From the NCBI RefSeq assembly GCF_014529535.1, contig NW_023503409.1, forward strand, positions 8,680,390 through 8,744,389: a stretch of 64,000 nt of DNA, given 5' to 3'. This DNA comes from Bradysia coprophila (lineage: Eukaryota; Arthropoda; Insecta; Diptera; Sciaridae). How positions within the stretch are numbered: the first letter of the stretch is position 1; each line of letters starts with the position of its first letter. The notes under the pieces are model-generated. The model was not told the origin of the DNA. It did no database searches and was given only the letters and a program-made list of their open reading frames with translations. Position numbers and translations under genes: made by a program. Below are positions 24,110 through 35,333 of this stretch, one piece after another.

Positions 24110-24560
24110 AAATATAAAAAGCCTCGTCTAATTTATCACATTCCCGAAAGCTTCCCATGACCGCAGCCGCATTACCTCTTTGAATAGCCATGCTAATACG
24201 TTGCTGAAGAAATGATCTTGACCGCGGTTCAAGTGTTTTTATTGCAATTTTGTTAGTGAGGACATTGAAGAACTGAATTGCTTCTTCACTCCAAGGACCG
24301 AGCGTTTCAACCGCAAACGGTACGAAGTAGTAATTCTGGTTGATGAGAGACCGATATTTCGCTTTTTTCCTTTTTGCTCTGTCTTCGGCCGCTTCACCAG
24401 CTTTTCTCACGCTGAAGCAAGTTGCTAGGGGCCAGGATGTCCGTACAGGTTGCGTCCCAAATCAACGTGCTACCCCGTGTCCATGGAATTAGCGACATTC
24501 CGTCTACTCTTTTACCATCCTCTCTGGCCAGGCCCTCTGGTTCGAGTTTGGCGGGTATAT
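24110..24560 (-). pseudogene. Retroelement C-terminal module relic (copy 3)
   Basis: Read on the minus strand from about 24558 it gives PAKLEPEGLAREDGK, VDGMSLIPW, LIWDATCTDILAPSNL, then after a one-base frame change near 24420 VRKAGEAAEDRAKRKKAK, YYFVPFAVETLGPWS, LQQRISMAIQRGNAAAVMGS and a stop near 24108. This is the module seen in copies 1 and 2. Its 5' limit coincides with the TATA box of the NPC2-like gene, which is transcribed the opposite way. Confidence 0.8.
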
Positions 24561-24597
24561 ATAGGTCGGTTTCAATAACTCTAAAGTCGTTACAGTC
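24556..24597 (+). promoter_or_regulatory. Core promoter of the NPC2-like gene
   Basis: TATATATA at 24556-24563 lies about 30-36 bp upstream of a plausible initiator (TTACAGTC, 24590-24597), and the start codon follows at 24636. This spacing suits an RNA polymerase II TATA promoter with a short 5' UTR. The upstream side of the TATA box runs straight into the retroelement relic. Confidence 0.55.
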
Positions 24598-24635
24598 TTT
24601 TTGTGTCGTGATACACTTGTAATTCCTTGTACAAA

Positions 24636-26307
24636 ATGTTCAAACAAGTTTTGTTTTTTGCGTTAACAGTTGCTAGCGTTTCTGCTAATCTTAACTTCAC
24701 CACTTGTGGTAAGTGAAGAACGAATTTCCGTAAACTAGAAATTTTTGTCATCTGAATCGCTGTCCGTGGTTCTTAGGTGATATTCGCTCTCCGGTTCGTG
24801 CATTCAGAGTTAGTGGCTGTGATCAAGTTCCCTGCAGATTGCAAAGAGGGCAGGAATACCACGTTGAACTGGATATAATGGCAGGTCCTTTCCATTTTTT
24901 TTTTAAAAATAAGATTTTTTTTTAACAGCAAAGTCTGACGTCAGACTTTGTCTTAGATTCTTAGCTAGTTTTTGTACCAACATAAAAAGATGAAAATACT
25001 ACGCTACACCTTTTGGGTGGGTCAAGTCCCTCGACTAACTGATTTTCTCAAAAGATTTTTAAAATTTTTTCAAAAATATGATCTTTTTTCAAATAAATTG
25101 CTCATTCCTTTTATTCATAAATTTTCATAATAAACAAAGGGCTATATCTTACATTTTTAAACGAGAGTTGCTTTAGACACTAAAGCTAAAAATCTATGCA
25201 AAAGTGACATATTTTCTGCATATACTGCTTGAATGAAACCAAAGCACCTAGCAGGGTAATAGAGGTTTTACTACGTCAAATAGAGCTGTATTTTGATACC
25301 AATAATACCATGGCAGCCTTAATGGTAATTTTGCAATGACATTAAGAAAAAAAGGTATGGAAATATTCGCATACTTCGATTAACTCTATTTTTTTCTATT
25401 ACCCTGCTAGGTGCTTTGTTGAAACTCGTGTGAATTAAGGCCCTCACTTCGCTCTGGCTGCAAAATTCACACTCGTTGAAATTTTCTATTTTGTAACTAT
25501 CTGTTGAAAATTTTACCTATTCGTTTATGAATAAAGTGTGAAACTCGTCTGAATTACTACACACTCGTTGGATATTTTATCCAAACAGCTACTAATAAAT
25601 TAGGGTTTTAGGACCTGAAAAATCGAAATCAAATATTTTCAGGAAGTGTAGGTATTCGTTTTACGATTTTCAATTTTTATTCACATTTGTTTCATTTTTC
25701 ATTTTAAAATCTGTTGGACCAACTGTATCATTAGTATCAATGAAAGTATACTCTATAGGTATGGACTAATGTCAAAATTTGTATGAAGTGGAGGAAATAG
25801 CGATTTCATATAAAGAAACTCACCTCTCAATGATTTCCATTGAAAGGTGAGTTTGTTTATATGAAATCACTATTTCCTCCGGTTTGTATGAACAGACCAT
25901 ACCTGGTTTGTATATTCATTGATTAGCATCACCTACCTTTTTCATTATTTGATAATAAACGAATGATTTTATTTGTGCAATAAAAAATAGGAATATCATC
26001 TTCTGCCTTGCCATTTTGGATTCAAATACTTAGTAATGACTTAGGAACAGGTATGACTTTCAACGGTAATGCGTGCGATAACCTCATTCGCGGGTACTGC
26101 CCTACAGTATTCCGTGACGAAATTACAACCCGGTTTTATTTGAATATTCCAACTACTTTGCCAGCGGTGAGACTATTGCTTAACCTTCACAAATTTTCCA
26201 TTTGCAATTATTATTTATTGTAGGTAAGTGCCAACGTCAGAGTTTTGATGAACTCCGATCCTCCCCTACTACAATTCTGTGTGCAAATTCCAGTAACTCT
26301 TGTGTAA
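24636..26307 (+). CDS. Secreted ML-domain, NPC2-like lipid-binding protein
   Basis: Four exons: 24636-24708, 24777-24884, 25991-26166, 26224-26307; 441 nt, 146 residues, phases consistent. Residues 1-17 are a typical signal peptide (MFKQVLFFALTVASVSA). The mature part is one MD-2-related lipid-recognition domain. Six cysteines at 24, 39, 44, 89, 97 and 138 have the NPC2 arrangement (expected pairs 24-138, 39-44, 89-97). CGDIRSPVRAFRVSGC and NACDNLIRGYCP are the diagnostic stretches. Family members bind sterols or fatty acids in a beta-sandwich; insects have many copies acting in sterol transport, immunity or chemosensory lymph. Normal length, no lesion. Intron 2 (1.1 kb) carries a hAT MITE. 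ATTAAA at 26320-26325 may be the polyadenylation signal. Exact ligand unknown. Confidence 0.93.
25738..25921. mobile_element. hAT MITE (family H), long-hairpin member
   Basis: The left end CAATGAAAGTATACTCTATA leads into GGTATGG; the right end inverted reads CAATGAATATACAAACCAGG, then TATGG. Flanks ATTAGTAT (25730-25737) and ATTAGCAT (25922-25929) form an 8-bp target duplication with one mismatch. The interior is a near-perfect hairpin around GAGGAAATAG...CTATTTCCTC (about 25785-25880). It lies in NPC2-like intron 2. Confidence 0.85.
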
Positions 26308-27084
26308 AAATGCTGAGATATTAAACTAAATTAAACACAAACCATAGTGTTGATTTGAAAGGTCCTAAAGTTGACTTAAACAATTTCTTCCTGAGTCTGA
26401 AATCAGTTTCCCTATTATAAAATTAAACCATATTTATGTAGCTACACTAAGCCCCACAATTTGGGTGGGCCAGGTGTCAGGTCAGGACTGACTGAATTAC
26501 TAAGTACATTTTTGTAATTTAACGTGTTACTGTAATGTGCCTAATATACATTGCCTAATCACCGTGGTTCCAAATTTTAATTTTAATTAAACCAGAACAT
26601 CAAAGTCTAATTACACAAAAATTCTCCTTAAAGAGGAAGGAAGTCCTGTATTTACAAAAGTGTTGACATCCACATGTGTGTGCTTGTCGATCAAATATTT
26701 TAAAATTTCACTTTGCAACGACTTGTTTACCTTTAAAAACAAGGCATCAGAACAGTCGGAGCGTTTGCTGCGACTGAGCCCCGTACTACCCGTAAACCTA
26801 TTTTGCCCGAAACCATTATACGACCGTAGCCCTAATAAGCCCGTAACCCTTATTCGTCCGTTATCAAAGTGCTGCCGTAACCTTATTGCGTACTTGACAT
26901 TATTGCCTATTTTTGCAAATTAACTGTAAGTGTTCATCTTTAAAATTGCGCTTAGCGCAATTACAAAAGCCCGTACGAAGTACTTCTCAAGTGTAAAACA
27001 AAAGTTTACGATGTAATTTTAGGAATCCGAATTTACAACTTTTTTATCAATTTTCTTTCAATTTTCAAACGAAACAAAGCAAAG

Positions 27085-27715
27085 TTTGATGAAATATTCT
27101 CGATTTATGAGCAAAAACCACATAAGGCCACAAAGCGGCCCAAATTTGAAACTTTTTTCACCACGTTCTCCTTGTATTCAACTACCTTCCATAAAAAACT
27201 AAATCTAGCAAAATCGGATGAGATTTACTCGATTTACTCGATTTATGTGCAAAAAAACACTTCGGGCCGAGTAGTGGCCTTAGTCCAAGGGCCCAAATTT
27301 GAAACTTTTTTTGCCATCATTCTATTCGGCATTCAATTATCTCTCTAATGAAGCAAAAACTAGCAAAATCGGATGAGATTTACTCGATTTATGTGCAAAA
27401 AACACTTAGGGCCGAGTAGCGGCCTTAGTCCAAGGGCCCAAATTTGAAACTTTTTTCGCCATCATTCTATTCGTTATTCAATTATCTCTCAAATGAAACA
27501 AAAACTAGCAAAATCGGATGAGATTTACTCGATTTATGTGCAAAAAACACTTAGGGCCGAGTAGCGGCCTTAGTCCGAGGGCTCAAATTTGAAACTTTTT
27601 TCGCCACATTCTTTTCGGTATTCAATTACCTTCCATAAAAAAGTAAATCTGGCAAAATCGGATGAGATTTACTCGATTTATGTGCAAAAAACACTTAGGG
27701 CCGAGTAACGACCTT
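27085..27715. repeat. Tandem array, ~144-155 bp monomer, four copies
   Basis: The block GCAAAATCGGATGAGATTTA starts at about 27208, 27363, 27508 and 27652, giving periods of 155, 145 and 144 bp. Each copy continues through ACTCGATTTATGTGC, GGGCCGAGTAG and CAAATTTGAAACTTTTTT. A partial diverged copy precedes it from about 27085. The middle copies are nearly identical, suggesting recent expansion. Confidence 0.8.
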
Positions 27716-28012
27716 TGAGCCCTCCCAACAAGCCCACGTTGCATCTTACCCAAAAACAATGTTCAGCAACTTTGTTCTACTCGTCAATACCTTTCATTTG
27801 ATATATCACAAGCAGCTATTGCGTGCGTATTTCGGTAAATATCGTCGAAAGACTGAAAAACACCTATAGGGCCCTAGCTATGTAAGGGCCGACCCCAGGG
27901 ACTAAAATAAGGATTTCTGTGCAGGTGGGAAACTTTTCGAAGGGGCGCCTAAACACAAAATCTTGGGCGCCAAAGTAAAAATTTTTATCCAAAATTAATA
28001 TCATGCGTTCAG

Positions 28013-29001
28013 TAGGGGGGTCCAAAAAATCAAAGTGTCGAGGAAGTTGTCGGACCCCGAGAAAGACAAACCTTTATGGCCTCCTGATAAAAATTGTATA
28101 TGGGGCCGATGCGATCCGAGTTGGTTTATGGGTAGCTCAAGGACGAAATATGTGAAAAAACGCTGTTATTTTCCATACATTTTTTCCATTACTTTCTATG
28201 GAAAAAATTTTTTAGCGACAATATCAAACTTTTTTGGTCCAGACAACTTAGATTAGATGCAAGAGCAACAAAAATGCGTTGTTTTAATTTTTTGGAATTT
28301 TTATATCGTCTGGGCACACCTAACAATATTGATATATACAAAAATCGACAGATAATTTCCAAGTAATACAAAGTCAAGCGAAGTCACTCTTAAAATTAAG
28401 TGTTAGGTGTCGTTGTAAAGGTAATGACAGTGGCTTTCTAACGAGCCCACACACAATAAGTTTCAAGTTGGTGTCTTGACGTAACAGTCATTTGAAAATT
28501 GTCAGAGTTCACGACCCTGACATTTTTGCACCAAAATCGATTTCTATATAGCTTCAAAAAATTGTTTTCAAAAAAATTTCTTTTTGCGATGAAAGCTTAT
28601 GCCATAAGCTCTCGTTAGATACGAATATATCCGATGCACATCCCATAAATGTTTTGGAAGAACCCAAAGACTGGGTGAACAGATTGGGAAACTTTGACTG
28701 ACTTGGGAGATGCGAATGCACTTACAAATCATTAAATCGGTCTCTTTGGATTATTCTGAAGTGAAATAATCCAACTCACCTTAAGAAGTGACCTAAGCAT
28801 CTGTTAGTTACGTTCAATTTTTCTTTAACCCTCATTTTCGTGGTTTTTCACATATTTCGTCCTTGAGCGACCCATAAATCAACTCGGATCACATCGGCCC
28901 CATATACATTTTTTATCAGTGGGTCATATAGGTTCGTTTTCCCCGGGGTCCGCCAACTTTCTCGAAACTTTTATTTTCCCATACGATTCTGGACCCCCCT
29001 A
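28013..29001. mobile_element. Foldback element with ~150-bp terminal repeats
   Basis: TAGGGGGGTCC starts the left arm (28013) and GGACCCCCCTA ends the right arm (29001). The arms match imperfectly for about 150 bp, including ATATGGGGCCGATG / CATCGGCCCCATAT and GACGAAATATGTGAAAAAAC and its inverse. GTTCAG flanks both sides directly, a 6-bp (possibly degraded 8-bp) duplication. The middle is non-coding. Confidence 0.75.
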
Positions 29002-29025
29002 GTTCAGGACGTTGACGTAAATATA

Positions 29026-29297
29026 TTTTTCATGCTTCGGGGCCGAAAATGAGGGCAATTTTTCGAATTTTCTCGGGTTTCCGGCCCTCTGCATGAAAAC
29101 TTTTATATGCACCTGTTTGTCACTTCGTTCGGCCTACAATCCGCGAAATTGCCTAAAATCAATCGTCCGAAACAGGTACACAAATAACCATTTGATACCT
29201 AGGACCCGAAACGTGCGACTTCGTCTTCGCCTTCGGCTCTGTCTGGGAACTTCTCACACCCTAAAAAAGACCTAGGTCCTAGGTACGAAATGTACTA
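29026..29297. repeat. Hairpin units A, B (short) and C
   Basis: Unit A is TTTCATGCTTCGGGGCCGAA...GCCCTCTGCATGAAA (29029-29101). Unit B is a shortened hairpin ending TCGTCCGAAACAGGTACAC (29107-29181). Unit C includes TTCGCCTTCGGCTCTGTCTG and CTAGGTACGAAATGTACTAT (about 29200-29297). Unit B is followed by CAAATAACCATT. The same units recur at 52.6-53.3 kb and 60.2-61.0 kb. Confidence 0.7.
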
Positions 29298-32083
29298 TTA
29301 CGATTTAAAGGGAATTATTCCCCTGACCGTAAGTCTAGGGTCTTTCATCCAAAAAATCATTCAAAATGTCAAAATGTAAAGTCTAGTCAAGTTGCCGATC
29401 ATACCTGATAATAATCTGCAATTTTCTGGAATTTAATTTTTCGGTCATGTTAGGGGTGTATTTTTACCTGTGGAAAATGCGTCCACAATATGACCTAAAA
29501 ATCAAATTCCAGAAAATTGCAGATTATTATCGGTCTACTGGACTAAAAGGTGTTTTTGGTAGAATATCAGCCCTAAAAATCACAATAGTGGTGAGTTTTT
29601 GGGTATGAGGGTGAGTTTTGTCTATAATTTATATCTCTCGATGGATGTAACTGAAAATTCTGAAAAAATTCTCAAGTAACGTCTGTAACATCTGAAATTT
29701 TTGCAGAATTTTTGGACCCCTACTTAGAGGTAAAAATATTTTTTCAAATATTCTTCGTTAAATGAGAGTGTGTTCCGCCATTAAAAAAAAATCTGAGTAA
29801 ATTACATAATGTAGGCACATTCCATGAAGACAAATCAAGTGACCAAAAACGGTAGTAGCACTTTTGTCTAGCATATGGAAAAAAATCATTGAATTTTTTC
29901 ATCGTTAAATAGGGGTCCAAAAAATCTGAAAAAATCTCGGATGTTTACAGACATTTTTTGAGAATTTCTACCGATTTTTACGTTAAAGAGAGAAATAAAT
30001 GAGAAACAAAATTCACATTTTTTTTAATAACTCCATTTTGGAGTTTCATACGCCACTCCACTGAAAGTAGTTCTAGGCCAAGACCTTTCGAATGATTTAG
30101 TTCCTTTAGTGTCACTTTTTACATGCCAACCCTATTTTCTTTCCATTTTTTTTAGTTTTTAGGAAAGTGAAAGCTACAAATGTGAAATACTTTGATTCTG
30201 TATCTGTATCTCCATCTAAATGATGATAAAAGATTTAAAAAAAACGAATATCGGCAATGCCATTGTCATTTTCCAACTAGGTTCAATGCGCCGCATGCAA
30301 AATTTGTATTAAAATTACATTCATTTGACTATTTCAAGTTAGATAATTGTAATTTTTCTTGTGGGCAGATCTGGATTCGCAGGTGGGAATTAGAGTGGCG
30401 CAGGTGGGAAAATTCCCACCTGCGATGTTCCTTAGTTTAGTCCCTGGCCGACCCTACCATGCCCATTTTCGAACTTGACCTTACTTTTGTCGATACCAGT
30501 CGGGGAAAAAAATAATTTTGAAAAAGGTTGTGATTTACTCAAGCTAGAGGGGTCACAGACGGACGGACGGACGGACGGACATTTTTTTTATTGCGGATTC
30601 GTCATCTATGAACATAACCAAATGCTTTGCCCTTACTGTCTGCTTCCAATTCGACGTGTTACAAACGGCATATTAATCTTATAAGCCCCAGTACTTCGTA
30701 CGGGGCTAAAAATGCACAGCAAATGATGACAAATGGCAACTAAGAACGACTTAAAAAGATAGCGTTAACGTCAATGGTGAAAAAAGAGTTAATAGTAAAG
30801 ACGGAAATTACGTTTTATATCAACATGGAACTTGTCTGTCGAAGCTCTTAGGGCGATTCAATACAATTAAAATAATATCCACGAAGATCAGGTTTTTCAA
30901 TTGAATAATTTGGTTTTATTTACATTGCAGTATTTGATATGTACTTAATGACAGAATGTGTGGGAGTAATGGGTACACATTGTGTGTTATGCACAGGGTG
31001 AGCAAAAAGTTCATTTAGCAATAAAACCTACTCATCAATTATATTTAATGAAAAGACTAAGTTTTACATTGAAGAAAAAAAATGTTCTTAACTTTTCACA
31101 TATGGCAAGCATATCAGTAAGTCTTATTATCGGTCCTATTGCTTTTTGATCTAACAAGTTTCAATATATGCGAAATCTATTACTTCATTTTTTAAACAGT
31201 TACATGTTACACAGTAAAACAGTTTGCTGTTTGAGGGCATACTAGTTAGGTATCGATAACATTATATGATTAGCAATGCAAAAAAATGTTAAAGAAATTG
31301 AAGGAGTCTGATGGACTCCAGACTAAATCGCAAAAAACGGATACATATGATAATGTCACCTTCATCTGTTATTGACAATGATGGCGAAAAAACAAACAAT
31401 TGGTCTTAATTTGGTCTGATTTAGCAAATGTATGTTGACGTTATTGAAGTAAAAGATTCAACCCGCTGAAAATTGCTATATCAAAGCAATTGATGTGCCT
31501 GTCTGTGAAGATTAAAGATACGGATCGAGTACAATGAGTTAGATTACCAAACTCTGATGGGATTTCATTCGCTACTTTTGTTTTAGGCGAACGTTTTTCG
31601 GAAAATCTTTTCATCATCACCTCACAATCAGTATGCTAATCAAATAACTCTCGAATAATTAAAATTTAATGTCGACCGTTAAATCGCATAAACGATTGGT
31701 AAATAGAATTAATTTAAAATAAAAAATCTTTTGATTCTTTCCAAAATCCCCAATGCCAATTTAAAGCTGAAAAAATCCGAAAATATTCAAAAAGAATCAG
31801 TTGGTTTAACACGTTGTATGGAATACGATGAAATGTGAAAACGTATTTAATATGACTGGAAATTATTAGTAAACATTAAAGTGAGAATCGTTCGACAAAG
31901 CGAAGCAAAAATATTGCTGAGTGAGTGCATAAAATTATTGAGGTCTGAAGTTTCGTTGGACATTCTTTTTATGTGTAATAAACTGAAAAATATTAGTTCA
32001 GCTACCAATGCTGGTCACAGAACATCCGATTTTAAATATCCAACCACAAGTGATTCGGCTACCGTAACGAAATATTCGTGAAT

Positions 32084-33843
32084 ATGGCGAGTGATTCGAA
32101 GGGTGATATTAAGAGCTTTTATGCGAAGAAAAATGTTTTCGTGACTGGTGCAACGGGATATCTCGGTAAAGTTTTGATCGAAAAATTGTTACGCGACTGC
32201 AAGGATATGGGCAAAATGTACATTATGTTACGAGCGAATAGTGAATGTGATGCAGCGACAAAATTTGACAAATTCAATAAAAGTGCAATTTTCGACATAA
32301 TTAAAAAGGAAAATCCATCGGCTATGGATAAAATACATCTGGTCGTCGGTGATATGAGTGCCAAAAATTTGAAACTATCGGATGACGACGTGAAACTGTT
32401 AACGAATGATGTGAATGTTCTATTCCACTGTGCCGCGTCGGTACGATTCGATGAGACACTCAAATTTGCGGTTACATTAAATGCTAGAGGAACACAGCAA
32501 TTGTTGGAATTGGCTAAGAAAATGAAAAGCCTGGAAGCATTTGTTCATGTTTCGACGGCATTTTCCAACACAAATGTTAAAAATGTCCAGGAAATCGTCT
32601 ACGAGCCCATTATGGATTATAACACAATTATTGAAGCATCCGAAAATGAAGGGAGGGATATCTGGCAAAGCATCGAAAAGGCAGTGAGGAGGCAGTTTCC
32701 GAACACTTATGTATTTTCGAAAAATTTAGCAGAGAAAATTGTATACGATGCCAGGGACACTGTTCCTGTGACAATTGTCCGACCATCTTTAGGTAGGTTC
32801 TTAAATCCGAAAATGAAAGTGAATTGTTGAACGTGTGGTACAACGGTCCGAATTAATTCATTTCTTTCGTAAATTTCAACTTAAATTCAGTGGGGAGTGT
32901 TCGTTTCATTAGTTCTAATTTCATGAAATTTGCCACAGTTACACCCTCATTTAAGGAACCATATCCTGGTTGGGTTGACAGTTTAAATGGACCAATTTCT
33001 ATTTGTGTGGCAGCTGGTACGGGAATTCTTCGAACCGTTTATGGGAGTGGTTCGGTTATTCCCGACATGCTTCCAGTCGACTTTGCTGTGAATTCTTTCA
33101 TTGTAGCCGCTGCATTTGTGGGTCGGAATAAATGTAACGACTGTCCCGTATACAATTGCACGACCAGTTCCGAAGCACCAATATCGTGGAATGATTTTTT
33201 GGAAGTTGGAAAAAAGGTAAAATTTGCTTCGGAGTTTCATTTTTCAGTTTCCCCATTTTAAGTGTAATTACGTTCATTAAAGGCATACGTAGAATTTCCA
33301 TCGGAGAAAATACTGTGGTATCCTGGCGGCAAAATGGAACCAAACACCGTTCTATATTTGTGTCGATTCATTTTTTTGCAATTCATACCGGCCCTGTTCA
33401 TCGATTTAATGTGCATCATTACTGGCAAAAAACCTTGGCTAACGAAAATTCAAAGGAAAATTTTCACGTCTTTGAACATCATTTCGTATTTCTTGAAGCG
33501 ACAGTGGTACTGGGAAAACAACAATTACAAATCATTGTACGAGAATTTATCACCGTCCGACAAATTTACATTCGATTTTGATGCGACGAAAATCGACTAT
33601 TTGGATTATGTGAAAGATTGGTTGTCCGGATCCCGGAAGTTCATCCTTAAGCTTGATGATTCCACATTGCCAGCGGCAAGGCAAAAACTTCGCATTATGT
33701 ATTGGATCGATTCGGTGGCGAATGTTGGTTTTTATGCTGGTGTTGCGTACCTAATTGCATTTCTATTGAAAAAGTTTGTGGTGTTAGGCGGAGTTGCACA
33801 CGTTGAATGCAACACCTGTACCAAATTTGAGTTGCATAATTGA
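32084..33843 (+). CDS. Fatty acyl-CoA reductase (FAR-2), 3 coding exons
   Basis: Exons 32084-32792, 32939-33216, 33283-33843; 1548 nt, 515 residues. Same reaction as FAR-1: NADPH-dependent reduction of fatty acyl-CoA to alcohol. TGATGYLG at residues 21-28 is the nucleotide-binding motif; Y209/K213 (YVFSK) is the YxxxK pair; [20 protein letters not shown] and LWYPGG are FAR landmarks. The C-terminal FAR domain ends with a hydrophobic segment (YAGVAYLIAFLL) and a Cys-containing tail. I chose the ATG at 32084, which has NADP-fold spacing equal to FAR-1. The splice at 32792/32939 joins VRPSL to VTPSF, which is more family-like than reading through. AATAAA is at 33948-33953. It has far fewer introns than FAR-1, so the two are old paralogues rather than a recent tandem copy. 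Confidence 0.95.
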
Positions 33844-35333
33844 AATAAGTTGCGAAAAATATTCGTGATGATGTTTCTAGATGTGTAATCGACTACCAGT
33901 AAGCAAATATTTATTTTCTTTACTTTTATTTATTAAAGCCTGACCCAAATAAAGAGTAAACAAAATATTTCTTTAAACAAGAAACTGCAACTATATGCAC
34001 TTAGAGGTTTATACACAGCAATATTACACAATCAACCATTTTCTGAATTGCTTGCTTAAAATGTGCGACTTTTGATGTGCGAAATATTTTTCATTTTAAA
34101 TAAAAAAAAATCAAATTTATTTAGTCTGTAAACCTTTTGCTTCTTCACTCGTTAAACAATCAGTTGAGTCGTTCGTCGTGTTCATTTAATTTACAGAGAG
34201 CTGACATGGAACTGAATCAGTATTAGAAGATACATAAACACTCCACCGATCAACTGAAATTTATATTTTAATTCAAATTAAAAGAGAAGATAAAGACGTA
34301 GGAATCTCGCGTCAAGGATAGAGATCTCGTGCTCATATTTTTTATAACTCTTCGTACATCCTGAAATAAATCGAGAAGTGGTTGCGAGGTCGATTTAGTG
34401 TGTTTTTCGAGAAACTGAAAATTGGAAATGGGTAAGAACTCGATTTAGTTTGGGACACCCTAAGGTCGGCGACTTTGAACTTAGTGACTCATTCCGTTTC
34501 AACTGTTTTTCAGCTGGTCCACTAACACATACAAAATTGCGTGTGACTATCTCACCCGTATAAACAGTCTTAAGCACTTTTATTTGTATGAGTGGATCAT
34601 CTGAAAACCAACTGTAACAAAACATATCATTCTATCACTTATTTCAAAGTCTCTAATTGTAGATCGAGTTCGCACCCATTTCCAATTTTCATTTTTTTCG
34701 AAATTACTCTAGATCGAAATCACAACTGGAAAATGTATAGTTGGACACGAAATTATTGGCTTAGAGTAGGAACCACGCTCGGCGTAGGATTCCCAGTAGA
34801 GGTGAGCGGGCTGCCCGAAGTTGGCCCGAACCCGAACCCGATTCAATTGTAACGGGCTTCGGGTTGCTCGGGTTTCCAAAATTCAATTCGGGTCGGGTTC
34901 GGGTCGGGCCGGGTTTCAAATTTAAAATCCAAAACCGACCCGAATTAAAATTTTCTATGTAAAGTCACGGCGTTGGACACTTAAAAGTGGATCTAACTTA
35001 GTCAATTTCGTTTTTCTTGGAAGAAATTCAAGAAACTGTTTCAAAATGATTTTTGTTCTTCGTTTTCCAAATAATTTTCGATTTTAGCGCGTTTAAGTAT
35101 CGTTCGGGTCTCAGTATCTGTCAAGTTTCGGGTTATCGGGTCTCAAAAATTTAATTCGGGTAGGGTTCAGGTCGGGCCGGGTTTCAATATCTGTCGGGTT
35201 TCGGGTTCTCGGGTTTTAAAAATCGATTCGGGTCGGGCTCGGGTCGGGTCGGGCTCGAGTCGGGTCGGGCTTTGAAAAAACCTCGGCCCGCTCACCTCTA
35301 ATTCCCAGCAGTGATTCCATTAGAATGTCTTAC
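33844..35333. other. Region between FAR-2 and Gr-2
   Basis: It contains the FAR-2 3' UTR, a partial family-T MITE near 34490-34620 and the hAT element at 34797-35300. By position this is where the last Gr-2 exon should lie. I see only a doubtful remnant at about 34730-34790 on the minus strand (GTCCAACTATACATTTTCCA, readable as VQLYIF), without an acceptor in frame. Confidence 0.5.
34797..35300. mobile_element. hAT-type element with CGGGT-rich interior, 504 bp
   Basis: TAGAGGTGAGCGGGC begins the element and its inverse ends it. ATTCCCAG flanks it exactly on both sides (34789-34796, 35301-35308), an 8-bp duplication. The interior carries irregular repeats of GGTCGGGTTCGGG type around a short AT-rich core. 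TAGRGGTG termini with 8-bp duplications are known for hAT elements. It lies just beyond the last recognisable Gr-2 exon. Confidence 0.88.

Larger units (their letters stand above)
26968..30707. mobile_element. Large repeat of unknown class (~3.7 kb)
   Basis: AGCCCGTACGAAGTACTTC at the left edge and the inverse AGTACTTCGTACGGGGCT at the right edge look like matching terminal repeats; the right one forms a hairpin (30684-30707). Inside are a ~144-bp tandem array, a ~1-kb foldback, hairpin units and a (GGAC)n run at about 30554-30580. No long reading frame survives. It may be one compound element or several nested ones. Confidence 0.45.
26308..32083. other. Gene-free repeat block between NPC2-like gene and FAR-2
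   Basis: No gene was recognised. Most of it is the large repeat 26968-30707 with its internal tandem array, foldback and hairpin units, listed separately. The remainder (26308-26967 and 30708-32083) is AT-rich; the last few hundred bases presumably include the FAR-2 promoter and 5' UTR, but I cannot place them. Confidence 0.6.

Noticed and set aside
27085..27715. Regularly spaced repeats as a CRISPR-like array
   Set aside because: Whole ~144-bp monomers are repeated without unique spacers, and the sequence is eukaryotic.
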